A stretch of 22,076 bases of DNA, from the IMG/VR virus record IMGVR_UViG_3300039049_000045, positions 3,725-25,800 of that record. One strand, given 5' to 3'. The notes below the pieces were generated by a model that ran no database searches, was not told where the DNA came from, and saw only the letters and a list, made by a program, of their open reading frames with translations. Each line of letters starts with the position of its first letter. The first letter of the stretch is position 1. Made by a program: the position numbers and the translations under genes. Source of the stretch: a virus. Below, piece after piece: positions 10,601-16,891 of this stretch.

Positions 10601-12243
10601 ATAATTACAATAGTTTTTATAGACTAAATATAGGAGAAGTATACACAGCTAAAAAAAATAGAGTGCCATTGGGTTCGTACTTAACAGGTACGGGAGTTAC
10701 TGGTTTTGAAAAAGAGACAGTATTTTTAACTGGTTATCCACAAAATTTCTTTTCATCAAAAACTCTTAATAAAGTAGACAATGATGATTACATAAATAAA
10801 TTAGCAATGTTATATGGAGTAGATGCATCATATGTTGATTCATCAATAAATGCTAATCAATTATATAATGGAAGAATATTTGTTGAATTATCAGAGGAAG
10901 AAGCAAAAAACGCACCAATAGAAATAAAACAAGCGGCAAATTCTTTTAGATTATTACAAGAAAAATTAGAAATAGATTTTAAGACAACACTCTTAGCAAA
11001 CACTGAAATAGGAAAGTTATTAGTTAATGAAAATATTACTAATAAAGAAATACTAAAAAAAATAGAAGAACTCGCTGTATCAGATGGAGAATTTTATAAG
11101 TTAATTAATGATTTTAAAAATAATTCAAAAGTATTCGTAAGACAATCAGATGGTAGTGTTGTATTTAAACCATTAGTAGATACAGACAGAATATTAAGTG
11201 AGTCAAAACTAAACATAGAACACATGTATAGAGCATATCCAAATATGCAACCTATGATTGATAAAGTAGTTAAAGACCAGTACGACCAAATACAAGTTAT
11301 AAAACAACAAGTTAAAAAACCTTTTGATGATGACATGACATTTTTAAGAACGTATTCTAATGCGTATCAATCAAAATTTGGTAAACCATTGAGCGTAAAA
11401 GATTTCTATACAAGATACATAAACAATCCGGCTATGCTTGATGAATTAAAAATAGAATTAACTCAAGGTGGTCTTGTTCAATCAAAATTAGGTTTACCAC
11501 CAAAAGAAAATGTAATGTCTTTAGAGGCTTACAATAAAATGATTAAAGAGCTATTATACGCAGGTTTAATGGATGAAGTTGGTGCGGGTAGAACTTTGAT
11601 GACATCGCAAATAGAATCAATACAAGTTGGAACTAAATCTGAATATTATAAAAACCTTTTAGAAAGAGTGCTACATTTCAAAAACTCTCCACCACCATCA
11701 AAAATAGATAGAGTAAAAGAAGGTGAAGGAATAAATCTTGCACTTTTAAATTCAAGGCTAACAGACAACGCAGAATTATTTAAAAGCATAATACCAGAAG
11801 ATGAATACAAATCTTTAGTTTTATTAACTGATTTGTTAATAGATGCAAGCGGAGGAAAAGCAGGAGCTAAAGCAAGTCTAGAGGGCATTGCTAATGGTTT
11901 AAGCATACCAAGTCTACAAAGTAGGATATACAATGTTTACAGAGGTATCATATCACCACAATATGTTTTTGGTGAAGCATCCTTCATGCAATTTAGAAAA
12001 TCAAATCAAAGTTTTATAACACAAATATTAACAAACGCAGAAGCAACTAAAAACTTAATTAAAATACTGCAATCGGATAAACCACTACCAGAACAAGAAT
12101 TTAGAAAATCCATGGGCATAATATTTGCTGATGTTATAGCACCCATAATGGCTAAACATTTACTACTTATTGAGGATGAAGATGAAAAAACAAAAGGTGA
12201 AAAGTTTGTAGAACAAATGAAAGGATTGTTTAGTGATGATTAA
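7609..12243 (+). CDS. Very large internal virion (ejection) protein candidate, T7 gp16-like by position
   Basis: 1544 aa, the largest gene here. It is predominantly helical and rich in Lys, Asn and Glu. Two stretches are markedly less polar: about residues 265-285 (LTLENVGFGAAFLKFG) and about 434-490 (Gly/Ala/Ile/Val-rich, including GEITGAVITPSISGLGVYAI), which could be membrane-active segments. I see no lytic transglycosylase signature at the N-terminus, unlike T7 gp16, so peptidoglycan cleavage must come from elsewhere or is unrecognised. The gene begins 1 nt after the previous stop and overlaps the following small gene by 11 bp. Position after a gp15-sized protein suggests a gp16-like ejection or DNA-transport role. 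Polymerase-like or nuclease motifs were looked for and not found. Confidence 0.65.
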   Translation: MDFGNKEIFGGFYTGDRDLFDTNGAIIDMGGKSDIEIQKLIEDNYFNKKYTGPVIQKDIGTKLEEATQPGAATFEERKKLKEQKKESEFLTELNNTLMAAGVSQADIDKIIPNPAFNDVNSPLYNPDMYNVQMENLNKMRDFYGPLPGLTQGIYKGVDTFKTIQKIVPFMLDAPIEGGSTTGFDTSKLPEPVKKFTGEVRDFIETYTPFGTRTTAENIAANFDAYNLPDVLEKYDADTFSKIVSPDKDFKPYPDIDPGYKLDTLSTPVATITQLTLENVGFGAAFLKFGYNLANRWGDEFTEFMIKKLQNDGFEEFNQTVANQYLANPGKLLDEFFVQQKGYKKGTIFHKMFLEPRLKTGLSIQQSLKNAEELDKVSLEIITNQRLLNEAIDAGKPQKIISELERKINVGLQTQFNLLVQSVPKFVKTEGQALVGAVTFGTYFNETNPLGFGVATGEITGAVITPSISGLGVYAIKGVNNTVASFADLIFDAFQVDPGTNFISPVFGAFGTIKKAEDGLLLMRDPNAKGNPRLNIPEGFRQATTKEVNAYEKLFLGFSKNLTPETRDEVFRELEKAKTKYLELESFLIKSGKSELEAYDIASRAMNLSFQIPAIQHLTLESTLKLKPSNYKGFSGAVAEHTELYVQSVSLQTELSKLLAEISPLTKAQMGGTNETLNSLFESLTRAQANNSIFIKETEAQFEQIINLKFAQLVGADETLENPDEIILSLKRLENLNETYPDLQFKDFKKLIEITENKINLINTFESNAQKKFDSFAKLMDTPENQQMAKTQSTKYMLKYLKTKKALLTRHWERTFKNPLKNALKDEDIINFAPILKIIDDSFPELQYDGISKKITGTQKLVGLLPNERKIFELYQSLERPAFEALKNNPLFTGYTMSELVTETAKALKKNPDNTSFFDIWKFYNGKEFDGEVVDMPLNLNFEESHNMKGYFNDIINNELAKRGEKNIAPVFFDIRENVDLGIREFFDGTSDEIQTLYNNYNSFYRLNIGEVYTAKKNRVPLGSYLTGTGVTGFEKETVFLTGYPQNFFSSKTLNKVDNDDYINKLAMLYGVDASYVDSSINANQLYNGRIFVELSEEEAKNAPIEIKQAANSFRLLQEKLEIDFKTTLLANTEIGKLLVNENITNKEILKKIEELAVSDGEFYKLINDFKNNSKVFVRQSDGSVVFKPLVDTDRILSESKLNIEHMYRAYPNMQPMIDKVVKDQYDQIQVIKQQVKKPFDDDMTFLRTYSNAYQSKFGKPLSVKDFYTRYINNPAMLDELKIELTQGGLVQSKLGLPPKENVMSLEAYNKMIKELLYAGLMDEVGAGRTLMTSQIESIQVGTKSEYYKNLLERVLHFKNSPPPSKIDRVKEGEGINLALLNSRLTDNAELFKSIIPEDEYKSLVLLTDLLIDASGGKAGAKASLEGIANGLSIPSLQSRIYNVYRGIISPQYVFGEASFMQFRKSNQSFITQILTNAEATKNLIKILQSDKPLPEQEFRKSMGIIFADVIAPIMAKHLLLIEDEDEKTKGEKFVEQMKGLFSDD

Positions 12244-12436
12244 AGATACTGTATGGTTTGTAGGTGTAGTTTTAGCACTAGGTGTGACATGGGGTATGAC
12301 CTCACAAAGAATATCCGCTATGGAGCAAGACATTGATAGGATGGAAGAAGCTATAGTAATGTTTACAAAAATGGAAGTTAGACTTGCAGTAATAGAAGCA
12401 GAGATAAAAAATATAAATAAAAAATTAGACAATTAA
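12233..12436 (+). CDS. Small single-TM coiled-coil protein (lysis-region)
   Basis: 67 aa with an N-terminal transmembrane helix (TVWFVGVVLALGVTWGM, about residues 6-22) followed by a coiled coil (ISAMEQDIDRMEEAIVM; EAEIKNINKKL). Two starts are possible: GTG at 12233 or ATG at 12236. The Shine-Dalgarno-like AAAGGA at about 12220-12225 is better spaced for the GTG. It overlaps the end of the 1544-aa gene and directly abuts the holin candidate. The small N-in TM plus coiled-coil layout resembles i-spanins or haemolysin XhlA-like lysis accessories. The family is uncertain. Confidence 0.65.
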   Translation: MMIKDTVWFVGVVLALGVTWGMTSQRISAMEQDIDRMEEAIVMFTKMEVRLAVIEAEIKNINKKLDN

Positions 12437-12949
12437 ATGGAATATATACTACTAGCACTTACGGGTGCGAATTTAGTAAGTAACGTAACAGGTGATGAAG
12501 GAGTAAATAATATGTTAGGTGGATTACCAGTAGAAATGATTACAATGCTAGGCTCTAGTGTATTAGGTGGTATTATGTCCATCTGGTCGCAAAGTATCAA
12601 AGCAAAACAAGACGAACAAAAAATGTTATTAGCGAGAGCTGATAATCAAATGAAACACATTGAAAAAGCTAGAACTTATGAAAACAAAGGCTTTCAATGG
12701 ACAAGAAGAATAATAGCACTTACTGCTGTATTCATGGTAATTGCATATCCTAAACTTGTTCCTGTATTTTTTGATATTCCTGTTATCTTAACATGGACAG
12801 AATTTAAAGGCGGTTTTCTATTTTTAATAGACCAAAAAGAAGTGCTGATGGACAAAGCATTTGCAGGTGTTATCATAACACCACTTGACACCCACCTTAT
12901 GTCTGCTATAGTAGGCTTATACTTCGGTGGTTCTTTAGTCAAGAAATAG
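12437..12949 (+). CDS. Probable three-TM holin
   Basis: 170 aa with three hydrophobic segments: about 33-52 (EMITMLGSSVLGGIMSIW), about 90-115 (IIALTAVFMVIAYPKLVPVFF) and about 148-166 (THLMSAIVGLYFGGSL). A charged helical linker (SIKAKQDEQKMLLARADNQMKHIEKAR) joins the first two, and WTRRIIAL leads into the second. This plan resembles the 3TM holin family known from gene-transfer agents and marine phages. Its role would be timed permeabilisation of the inner membrane. It starts immediately after the stop of the 67-aa gene, and its TAG shares a base with the next GTG. No endolysin gene is recognised nearby. Confidence 0.6.
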   Translation: MEYILLALTGANLVSNVTGDEGVNNMLGGLPVEMITMLGSSVLGGIMSIWSQSIKAKQDEQKMLLARADNQMKHIEKARTYENKGFQWTRRIIALTAVFMVIAYPKLVPVFFDIPVILTWTEFKGGFLFLIDQKEVLMDKAFAGVIITPLDTHLMSAIVGLYFGGSLVKK

Positions 12950-13506
12950 TGGGCAGAGCAAAATCAATACAACAAGATATAATAGATTGGTCTATCAATG
13001 TGCTTGAGAAGCCAAACAAACATCTAAATAATTTTCCTGCGTGCCCTTATGCTAGGGTAACTAGACTAAAAAATAAATTAAAAATAAAAGTTAATTTAAG
13101 AACTAATAGTTTCTTTCAAGCTGTTGAAAGACAGATAAAAGCATTTCCTAAAGAAAAAAAAGATTTAATAATCGTTGCAGACCCTAATGTAGACGATGTT
13201 ACACCTTATTGCATACAATATTTTGTGGACACACGAAACATTGCTTTGCAAGATGAGAACCTTTATCTAATGTGTTTTCATCCCGGTAGTCCTGCCACAG
13301 TTGAAGAGCATGCATTTTTAGCTGATAATGATTGGGATAGTAGTAAAGTTGAACCTTATATGATGATATTTATGCAAGAGTTAAAACTTTTACAAGATGC
13401 ATCTAGCCAGTTAAAACGACAGGGGTACTACAAAAATTGGCCAATGGATTACTACAATGAGGTAGTTACTCCACGACAAAAACTTAAACCTAATATTAGG
13501 AGATAA
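12949..13506 (+). CDS. Conserved-looking unknown with PACPYA motif (GTG start)
   Basis: 185 aa, starting at GTG 12949 that shares its G with the preceding TAG. The N-terminus has IQQDIIDWSINVLEKPN followed by FPACPYARVTRLKNKLKIKV. Similar openings (a helix, then a P-x-C-P-[FY]-A motif) occur, as far as I know, in small conserved proteins of marine phages and bacteria of unknown function. The middle is alpha/beta (KDLIIVADPNVDDVTPYCIQ; LYLMCFHPGSPATVEEHAF) and compatible with a compact soluble fold, and the tail is basic (RQKLKPNIRR). Its final codons also supply the AGGAG ribosome site of the next gene. Position next to lysis genes could suggest a packaging or late function, but nothing in the sequence shows it. 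Confidence 0.7.
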   Translation: MGRAKSIQQDIIDWSINVLEKPNKHLNNFPACPYARVTRLKNKLKIKVNLRTNSFFQAVERQIKAFPKEKKDLIIVADPNVDDVTPYCIQYFVDTRNIALQDENLYLMCFHPGSPATVEEHAFLADNDWDSSKVEPYMMIFMQELKLLQDASSQLKRQGYYKNWPMDYYNEVVTPRQKLKPNIRR

Positions 13507-13508
13507 CA

Positions 13509-13754
13509 ATGGCAATGAAAAAGAAAAAAGCTATGATGCGTGGTGGTGGTAAAAAAACCAACATGAAAAAGAAAAAAGCAATGGGCGGAAGAATGTCCAA
13601 AATGAAAGATGAAAAGCTACCAACTATGAAAGGTGGCGGTAAAAAGAAAAAAGCTATGAACATGGGTGGCAAAAAGAAATCCATGATGCGTGGCGGAGGA
13701 ATGAAAAAAAAGATGATGCGAGGCGGCGGAATGATGAAAGCTAAGAAGAAATAA
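13509..13754 (+). CDS. Highly basic Lys/Met/Gly repeat protein
   Basis: 81 aa of extreme composition: by count 28 Lys, 4 Arg, 18 Met and 16 Gly, with only two acidic residues (net charge about +30). MMRGGG occurs three times (residues 9-14, 59-64, 69-74), with TMKGGG at 39-44, and these alternate with KKKKAM-type blocks. AGGAG at 13498-13502 is 6 nt before the ATG, a good ribosome site. It is the last rightward gene and its end overlaps the last leftward gene by 14 bp. Composition suggests nucleic-acid binding or condensation, like a protamine, possibly packaged with DNA. Membrane or polyphosphate interaction is also possible. I recall similar short K/M/G-rich ORFs in other marine phages, but no function. 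Confidence 0.7.
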   Translation: MAMKKKKAMMRGGGKKTNMKKKKAMGGRMSKMKDEKLPTMKGGGKKKKAMNMGGKKKSMMRGGGMKKKMMRGGGMMKAKKK

Positions 13755-13962
13755 TCTTCTGACTATCCTTACTCATTACAGTAAACACCCCTTTGTAGTA
13801 ATCCAGTAGGCTTGCTATAACAGGGGTGTTTTCATATGAGGGGTTCCATTTATCCATAGCATCTAAAAATTCATTGGTAGGTGGTAACTTTGTTTCGAGG
13901 ATTAACAATCCTTCTGTAGTAATTTTGACTTCAAAACTAGCTAATGTTGTTTCTTTATTCAT
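13741..13962 (-). CDS. Unknown small protein, last gene of the leftward operon
   Basis: 73 aa, soluble alpha/beta-looking (ASFEVKITTEGLLILETKLP; MDKWNPSYENTPVIASLLDYY). The family is not recognised. Its ATG shares one base with the stop of the upstream 109-aa gene, the same tight coupling as the rest of the operon, which supports it as real. Its 3' end overlaps the 3' end of the convergent K/M/G gene by 14 bp, and the body contains the hairpin at 13783-13831. Confidence 0.65.
   Translation of the reverse strand: MNKETTLASFEVKITTEGLLILETKLPPTNEFLDAMDKWNPSYENTPVIASLLDYYKGVFTVMSKDSQKIISS
13783..13831 (+). terminator. Possible hairpin terminator at the convergent junction
   Basis: AAACACCCCT (13783-13792) pairs perfectly with AGGGGTGTTT (13822-13831). 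Inside lies a second short stem, TAGTA/TGCTA (with one G-U pair), so the whole can fold as a long interrupted hairpin. On the + strand it ends in TTTT. It begins 28 bp after the last rightward stop and lies inside the last leftward gene. The U-tract is short and the loop long, so efficiency is uncertain. Confidence 0.4.
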
Positions 13963-14291
13963 TAGTCATCTAGTATATCATCTCCCTTAATTTTAGCGTA
14001 TTTCTTTTTAAATTGTGCACTTGATAAATTCTTAACATCTTCTCTAAACTTTTTTACAATATTCTTTTCTTTCTTTTTTAAATTTTCCCACTCTTCGTCT
14101 TTAGGAAAGAATATCGGAGTATCTGTCTCCTCTTTTTTTATCACAGGTTTTTCCCTACTTAATCCCAACTCCACTATTTTAAATAGCTCTTCGTGTTTGT
14201 AAACAATCTGTGTTTCATTATCAAAGTGTATCTCCCAATCATTCTTATCTATATCATCTAATTTGCGTATCTTAACTATTTTTTGATTCAT
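13962..14291 (-). CDS. Unknown charged protein
   Basis: 109 aa with a small N-terminal beta-rich part (KIVKIRKLDDI...WEIHFDNETQIVYKH), a linker rich in Lys, Glu and Pro, and a basic helical C-terminal half (WENLKKKEKNIVKKFREDV; AQFKKKYAKIKGDD). No catalytic motif is visible. Its start overlaps the end of the DUF6378-like gene by 20 bp and its stop overlaps the next ATG by 1 bp, so it is part of the leftward operon. No family is recognised. Confidence 0.65.
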   Translation of the reverse strand: MNQKIVKIRKLDDIDKNDWEIHFDNETQIVYKHEELFKIVELGLSREKPVIKKEETDTPIFFPKDEEWENLKKKEKNIVKKFREDVKNLSSAQFKKKYAKIKGDDILDD

Positions 14292-14562
14292 TTTTTCCTC
14301 TAAATTCTATTTCCCCTGCTATAGCACTATAACCTGCCATATCAACGTAAGTGTCTTTTGTGCGTGTTCCTATTTTAGTTCTAGCTACTTTTAATAAAAT
14401 CATCATGACAGAAACATCGTGTGCTTCTATTTTAACATCAAGATATGCCGACCATAATTTAGCAATATTATTATGGTTATCAACTTTATCGCCATATTCT
14501 TTTTGCCTATCACCACCAACTATCTCAATAGCTTTACTTAATAATTCTTTTGTAATTATCAT
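14272..14562 (-). CDS. DUF6378-like phage protein
   Basis: 96 aa. The pattern R-x3-YGD (RQKEYGD), N-x-x-IAKLWSAYL, a DVSVMMILLKVAR helix and DTYVDMAGYSAIAGE matches what I know as the DUF6378 family of small phage proteins. These are all-helical and have been compared with MazG-like nucleotide pyrophosphohydrolases. The conserved acidic residues in VDMAGY and in the DVSVMM helix would be the metal-binding candidates. A nucleotide-pool role in replication would fit the operon. It overlaps the upstream gene by 4 bp and the downstream gene by 20 bp. Biochemical function is inference. Confidence 0.7.
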   Translation of the reverse strand: MIITKELLSKAIEIVGGDRQKEYGDKVDNHNNIAKLWSAYLDVKIEAHDVSVMMILLKVARTKIGTRTKDTYVDMAGYSAIAGEIEFRGKNESKNS

Positions 14563-14921
14563 AGCTTAAATAATTCTACAATAGGAATTAAATATGCTTT
14601 AGAACGCTTACTATCTCCTACATCTTTTATCTTATCTGAAAATTTTTTTACTAATTTTCGTAATTTACTAGTTCTAAACCAAAGTATGCAATGTTCTTCA
14701 TCACCATTTGCTAATACATGTGCCCAATATTTAGCTTCAGTTGTAGCAATACCACTAGGTTTGCCGTATGATTCAAACTCTACAGCTATGTTTCCTGTTT
14801 TAAACCACCAAGCTCTTTCGGTTTTGACTTCTATTGTACCCTCTTCAATCATCTTTTTAATTCTATTCTCTCTTTTTTGACCGTATTTTAAGTCAATATC
14901 AAATTTTTTATTAGCTATCAA
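14559..14921 (-). CDS. PD-(D/E)XK-like small nuclease candidate
   Basis: 120 aa. After FDIDLKYGQKRENRI comes an E-x-K strand (TIEVKTE, E31/K33), then KTGNIAVEFES and GKPSGIATTEAKYWAHVL. Helix Glu18 (KRENRI), the acidic-x-Lys strand and the following Glu48 match the skeleton of PD-(D/E)XK nucleases, and the TGNIAVE...GKPSG block recurs, as I recall, in small phage proteins of this type. It is probably a DNA-cleaving or host-DNA-processing enzyme in the replication block, possibly supplementing the resolvase and the Cas4-like nuclease. Metal residues are assigned by eye. It has 4-bp overlaps on both sides. Confidence 0.6.
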   Translation of the reverse strand: MIANKKFDIDLKYGQKRENRIKKMIEEGTIEVKTERAWWFKTGNIAVEFESYGKPSGIATTEAKYWAHVLANGDEEHCILWFRTSKLRKLVKKFSDKIKDVGDSKRSKAYLIPIVELFKL

Positions 14922-15265
14922 TGTTTCTTACCTATGTCTATCTTTTTAAATATGGGGTCTAATTCTTGTGCGTCTGGCTTACTACCAGATTGTGAAGCCT
15001 CCGTAATTTTATCTATAACAGCCATTTGTCCTGCGGCTACAATTTTTTCCATATCACTATCTAGTAACTCTAAAATACCTTTCATAACATAAAATACAGG
15101 ATGTAAATCTTTGTCTGATGGCATCGTATCATAAGCAACCACATCAAAACCATCTGGCACATCTTGTGTTGGTTTAAATACTAAATAAAATCTATCTGGT
15201 AATAAACCTAATTCTTCTGCCGCATCTCTTTTTAAAGTAGAATAAAATTTTTTTACTTCAGCCAT
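14918..15265 (-). CDS. Unknown replication-operon protein
   Basis: 115 aa. An N-terminal alpha/beta part (VKKFYSTLKRDAAEELGLLPDRFYLVFKPTQ) is followed by FDVVAYDTMPSDKDLHPVFYV, then a helical half (MKGILELLDSDMEKIVAAGQ) and a charged flexible tail ending DIGKKH. No motif or fold is recognised. It overlaps the resolvase gene by 13 bp and the downstream nuclease-like gene by 4 bp, placing it in the same transcript. Being between two nuclease genes suggests a role in DNA metabolism, but nothing in the protein shows one. Confidence 0.65.
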   Translation of the reverse strand: MAEVKKFYSTLKRDAAEELGLLPDRFYLVFKPTQDVPDGFDVVAYDTMPSDKDLHPVFYVMKGILELLDSDMEKIVAAGQMAVIDKITEASQSGSKPDAQELDPIFKKIDIGKKH

Positions 15266-15609
15266 TCTCTCGGAATCCTTTTTTCACACCATAGTATATC
15301 ATGTTTAGTGCACCACGCACCATAAGTTGTTTTACTACCTTTGTAAATCTTATTGTTTGCATTAATAAATAAAATTCTAATATCAACTTTCTTGTGTTGT
15401 TTTTTAATAAGAAGATGCTTCTTTCTATCTGCCTTATCAAACTCACCTTTAACCTCAATAAAAAATTTGTACTTAGGCAAATAAAAATCTGGTAGATAAA
15501 TCTTTGGGTCTGGTATGTATTTAAATTTGTGCTTTTCATATTCATAATTTATACCTTCTTTTATTAGCCATGATGCAAAGCTAATTTCTGCCTTTGACCT
15601 AAACCTCAC
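15253..15609 (-). CDS. T7 endonuclease I-like Holliday-junction resolvase
   Basis: 118 aa, GTG start at 15609. The sequence follows T7 gp3 closely: RSKAEISFASWL with the catalytic helix Glu8, YLPDFYLP with Asp41, and FIEVKGEF with Glu52/Lys54, corresponding to T7 Glu20, Asp55, Glu65 and Lys67. It then has DRKKHLLIKKQH, DIRILF, KIYKGSKTTYG and the closing IPREWLK. It lacks T7's extra C-terminal residues (T7 gp3 is 149 aa). Known role: a PD-(D/E)XK dimer that resolves branched DNA before packaging and breaks down host DNA. The GTGA overlap with the upstream 130-aa gene supports the GTG start. Confidence 0.93.
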   Translation of the reverse strand: MRFRSKAEISFASWLIKEGINYEYEKHKFKYIPDPKIYLPDFYLPKYKFFIEVKGEFDKADRKKHLLIKKQHKKVDIRILFINANNKIYKGSKTTYGAWCTKHDILWCEKRIPREWLK

Positions 15610-15998
15610 AATAATGTTTTTAACTTATACTTACTGATGTTTGAAAAATGACTTTTAAATATTTCAAATGTACCAAATGTATTTTTTTCTAATTCATTTA
15701 AAACCATAGTAGTATCATCCTGCGGAAACACAATTAATTTACCTGTTTTTATCGCAGTAATTAATCCTTGAAACCTAGAATCAACTTCATGTTTTCTTCT
15801 TTTTAAGTTCTCATCTTGCCAATACCCATCTTTTGATTGATTGTCTCGATAAAATATAACGTGACAATTAGGATGCTCTCTCATCCATGCAATGTTTTTT
15901 CTTTCGTTGTTTGTATCATCATAGTAAATCCAAATAACATTTTCATCATTTGCTTCAACATCAGCTTTTCTAATGTTTGATAACCATAGTACGTTCAT
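15606..15998 (-). CDS. Small phage protein resembling the N-terminal 'FGDN' family, motif altered
   Basis: 130 aa. The order IRKADVEANDENVIWIYYDD, an NIAWMREHPNCHVI block, a helix with EVDSRFQGLITAIKTGKLIVFP and a final FEIFKSHFSNIS resembles a widespread small phage protein whose members usually read 'adl.anpd..fvFGDN' followed by '..ReaPNa.gIp' and end with '...iPadG.G.g...l....P.i...i'. Here the FGDN-like position is YYDD and the later Gly-rich signature is QDDTT, so if there is an active site it has diverged. Function of the family is unknown to me. 4-bp overlaps link it to the Cas4-like nuclease upstream and the resolvase downstream. Confidence 0.6.
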   Translation of the reverse strand: MNVLWLSNIRKADVEANDENVIWIYYDDTNNERKNIAWMREHPNCHVIFYRDNQSKDGYWQDENLKRRKHEVDSRFQGLITAIKTGKLIVFPQDDTTMVLNELEKNTFGTFEIFKSHFSNISKYKLKTLL

Positions 15999-16891
15999 AG
16001 GTCTGCTAGCTCCTTTGTTTTAAGTTTACTATACCATATAATAGGTTTAGCTTTTGCTCGTGATGTTATCTTAGGATGCATCTCAGCATTTGGCCAACAA
16101 TGTTTTCTAAATCCGCAATAACCACAAATAGTGTTTAGTATTCTATTACCAGTTTCTTTTTCTATCCCTTTATCTTTACCTGTTCTTGCTTTGTAAACTT
16201 CTTTTGCATCTTCAAAACCCTTTTTAAATTTTACATTTTTATTTAATTTATTTATCTTATCTTTTATTCTTTTTTGTGAGCTACTAATTTCTTCTTCTTG
16301 ACTATCTGGCACTTCACAAACTGCAAACTCACCAGTAACTTTATTAACCGCTATCCACCCACCAAATTTTGATTTATCACCAGACGCATACATAAACCCT
16401 TGGTCTACATAACCAAAAGTATCTTGTTCTTTTATTCTTTCAAATCCACCGTATTCACCAAATTTATTACTAAAACTAGCAGGACTTGCAGATTTAATAT
16501 CCCAAATCTTTCCATCTATTTTAACATCATAAGTGCCCTCTAATTTAATATTAGCTATGTCTAATGATACAGGTTCTTGTATCTTCTCTAATTGTATTCC
16601 TGCTCCTCTTAATACAGCTATCGCCATAGCTTCTATCAAATCACCTAATAAAAATTTTACTATTGCATTATATTCTGTTTCATATTCTACATTTTGTTTA
16701 CCAAGTTGTTGTTGACATAATGGCTTACCAACTTCAGACATTCGTAAACGCCATTCTTTTTTGTTAGAATTAAATTGTTTTTCTATCGCTTTTTGACAAG
16801 ATTCACCAAACTCCTTAACGACTTCGGGGGGAAGACTAGCTTCCCCCCTAGACGCATCATAAAGAAAATTTTCGACTAATGTCTTAATCAT
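15995..16891 (-). CDS. Cas4/RecB-like exonuclease with Fe-S-type cysteines
   Basis: 298 aa. The PD-(D/E)XK core of the RecB group is visible: the helix GDLIEAM (Glu87), EGTYDVKIDG with Asp122, the strand WDIKSAS with Asp131/Lys133, and QGFMY (Gln164, Tyr168) matching the QxxxY motif. Cys59 in the early KPLCQQQ segment and the C-terminal trio Cys256-x2-Cys259-x5-Cys265 reproduce the four-cysteine spacing plan of Cas4 and AddB-type nucleases that hold a 4Fe-4S cluster. The expected activity is 5'-3' single- or double-strand exonuclease for recombination or host-DNA breakdown, taking the place of T7 gp6. Overlaps are 1 bp upstream and 4 bp downstream. No cas1/cas2 is present, so it is a stand-alone phage exonuclease. 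Confidence 0.85.
   Translation of the reverse strand: MIKTLVENFLYDASRGEASLPPEVVKEFGESCQKAIEKQFNSNKKEWRLRMSEVGKPLCQQQLGKQNVEYETEYNAIVKFLLGDLIEAMAIAVLRGAGIQLEKIQEPVSLDIANIKLEGTYDVKIDGKIWDIKSASPASFSNKFGEYGGFERIKEQDTFGYVDQGFMYASGDKSKFGGWIAVNKVTGEFAVCEVPDSQEEEISSSQKRIKDKINKLNKNVKFKKGFEDAKEVYKARTGKDKGIEKETGNRILNTICGYCGFRKHCWPNAEMHPKITSRAKAKPIIWYSKLKTKELADL

Noticed and set aside
15258-15545. 95-aa open frame on the - strand overlapping the resolvase in another frame.
   Set aside because: The resolvase frame matches T7 gp3 residue by residue; this frame is a by-product.
15995-16891. CRISPR association suggested by the Cas4-like nuclease.
   Set aside because: There are no repeats, cas1 or cas2 in the window; such nucleases are common as stand-alone phage exonucleases.
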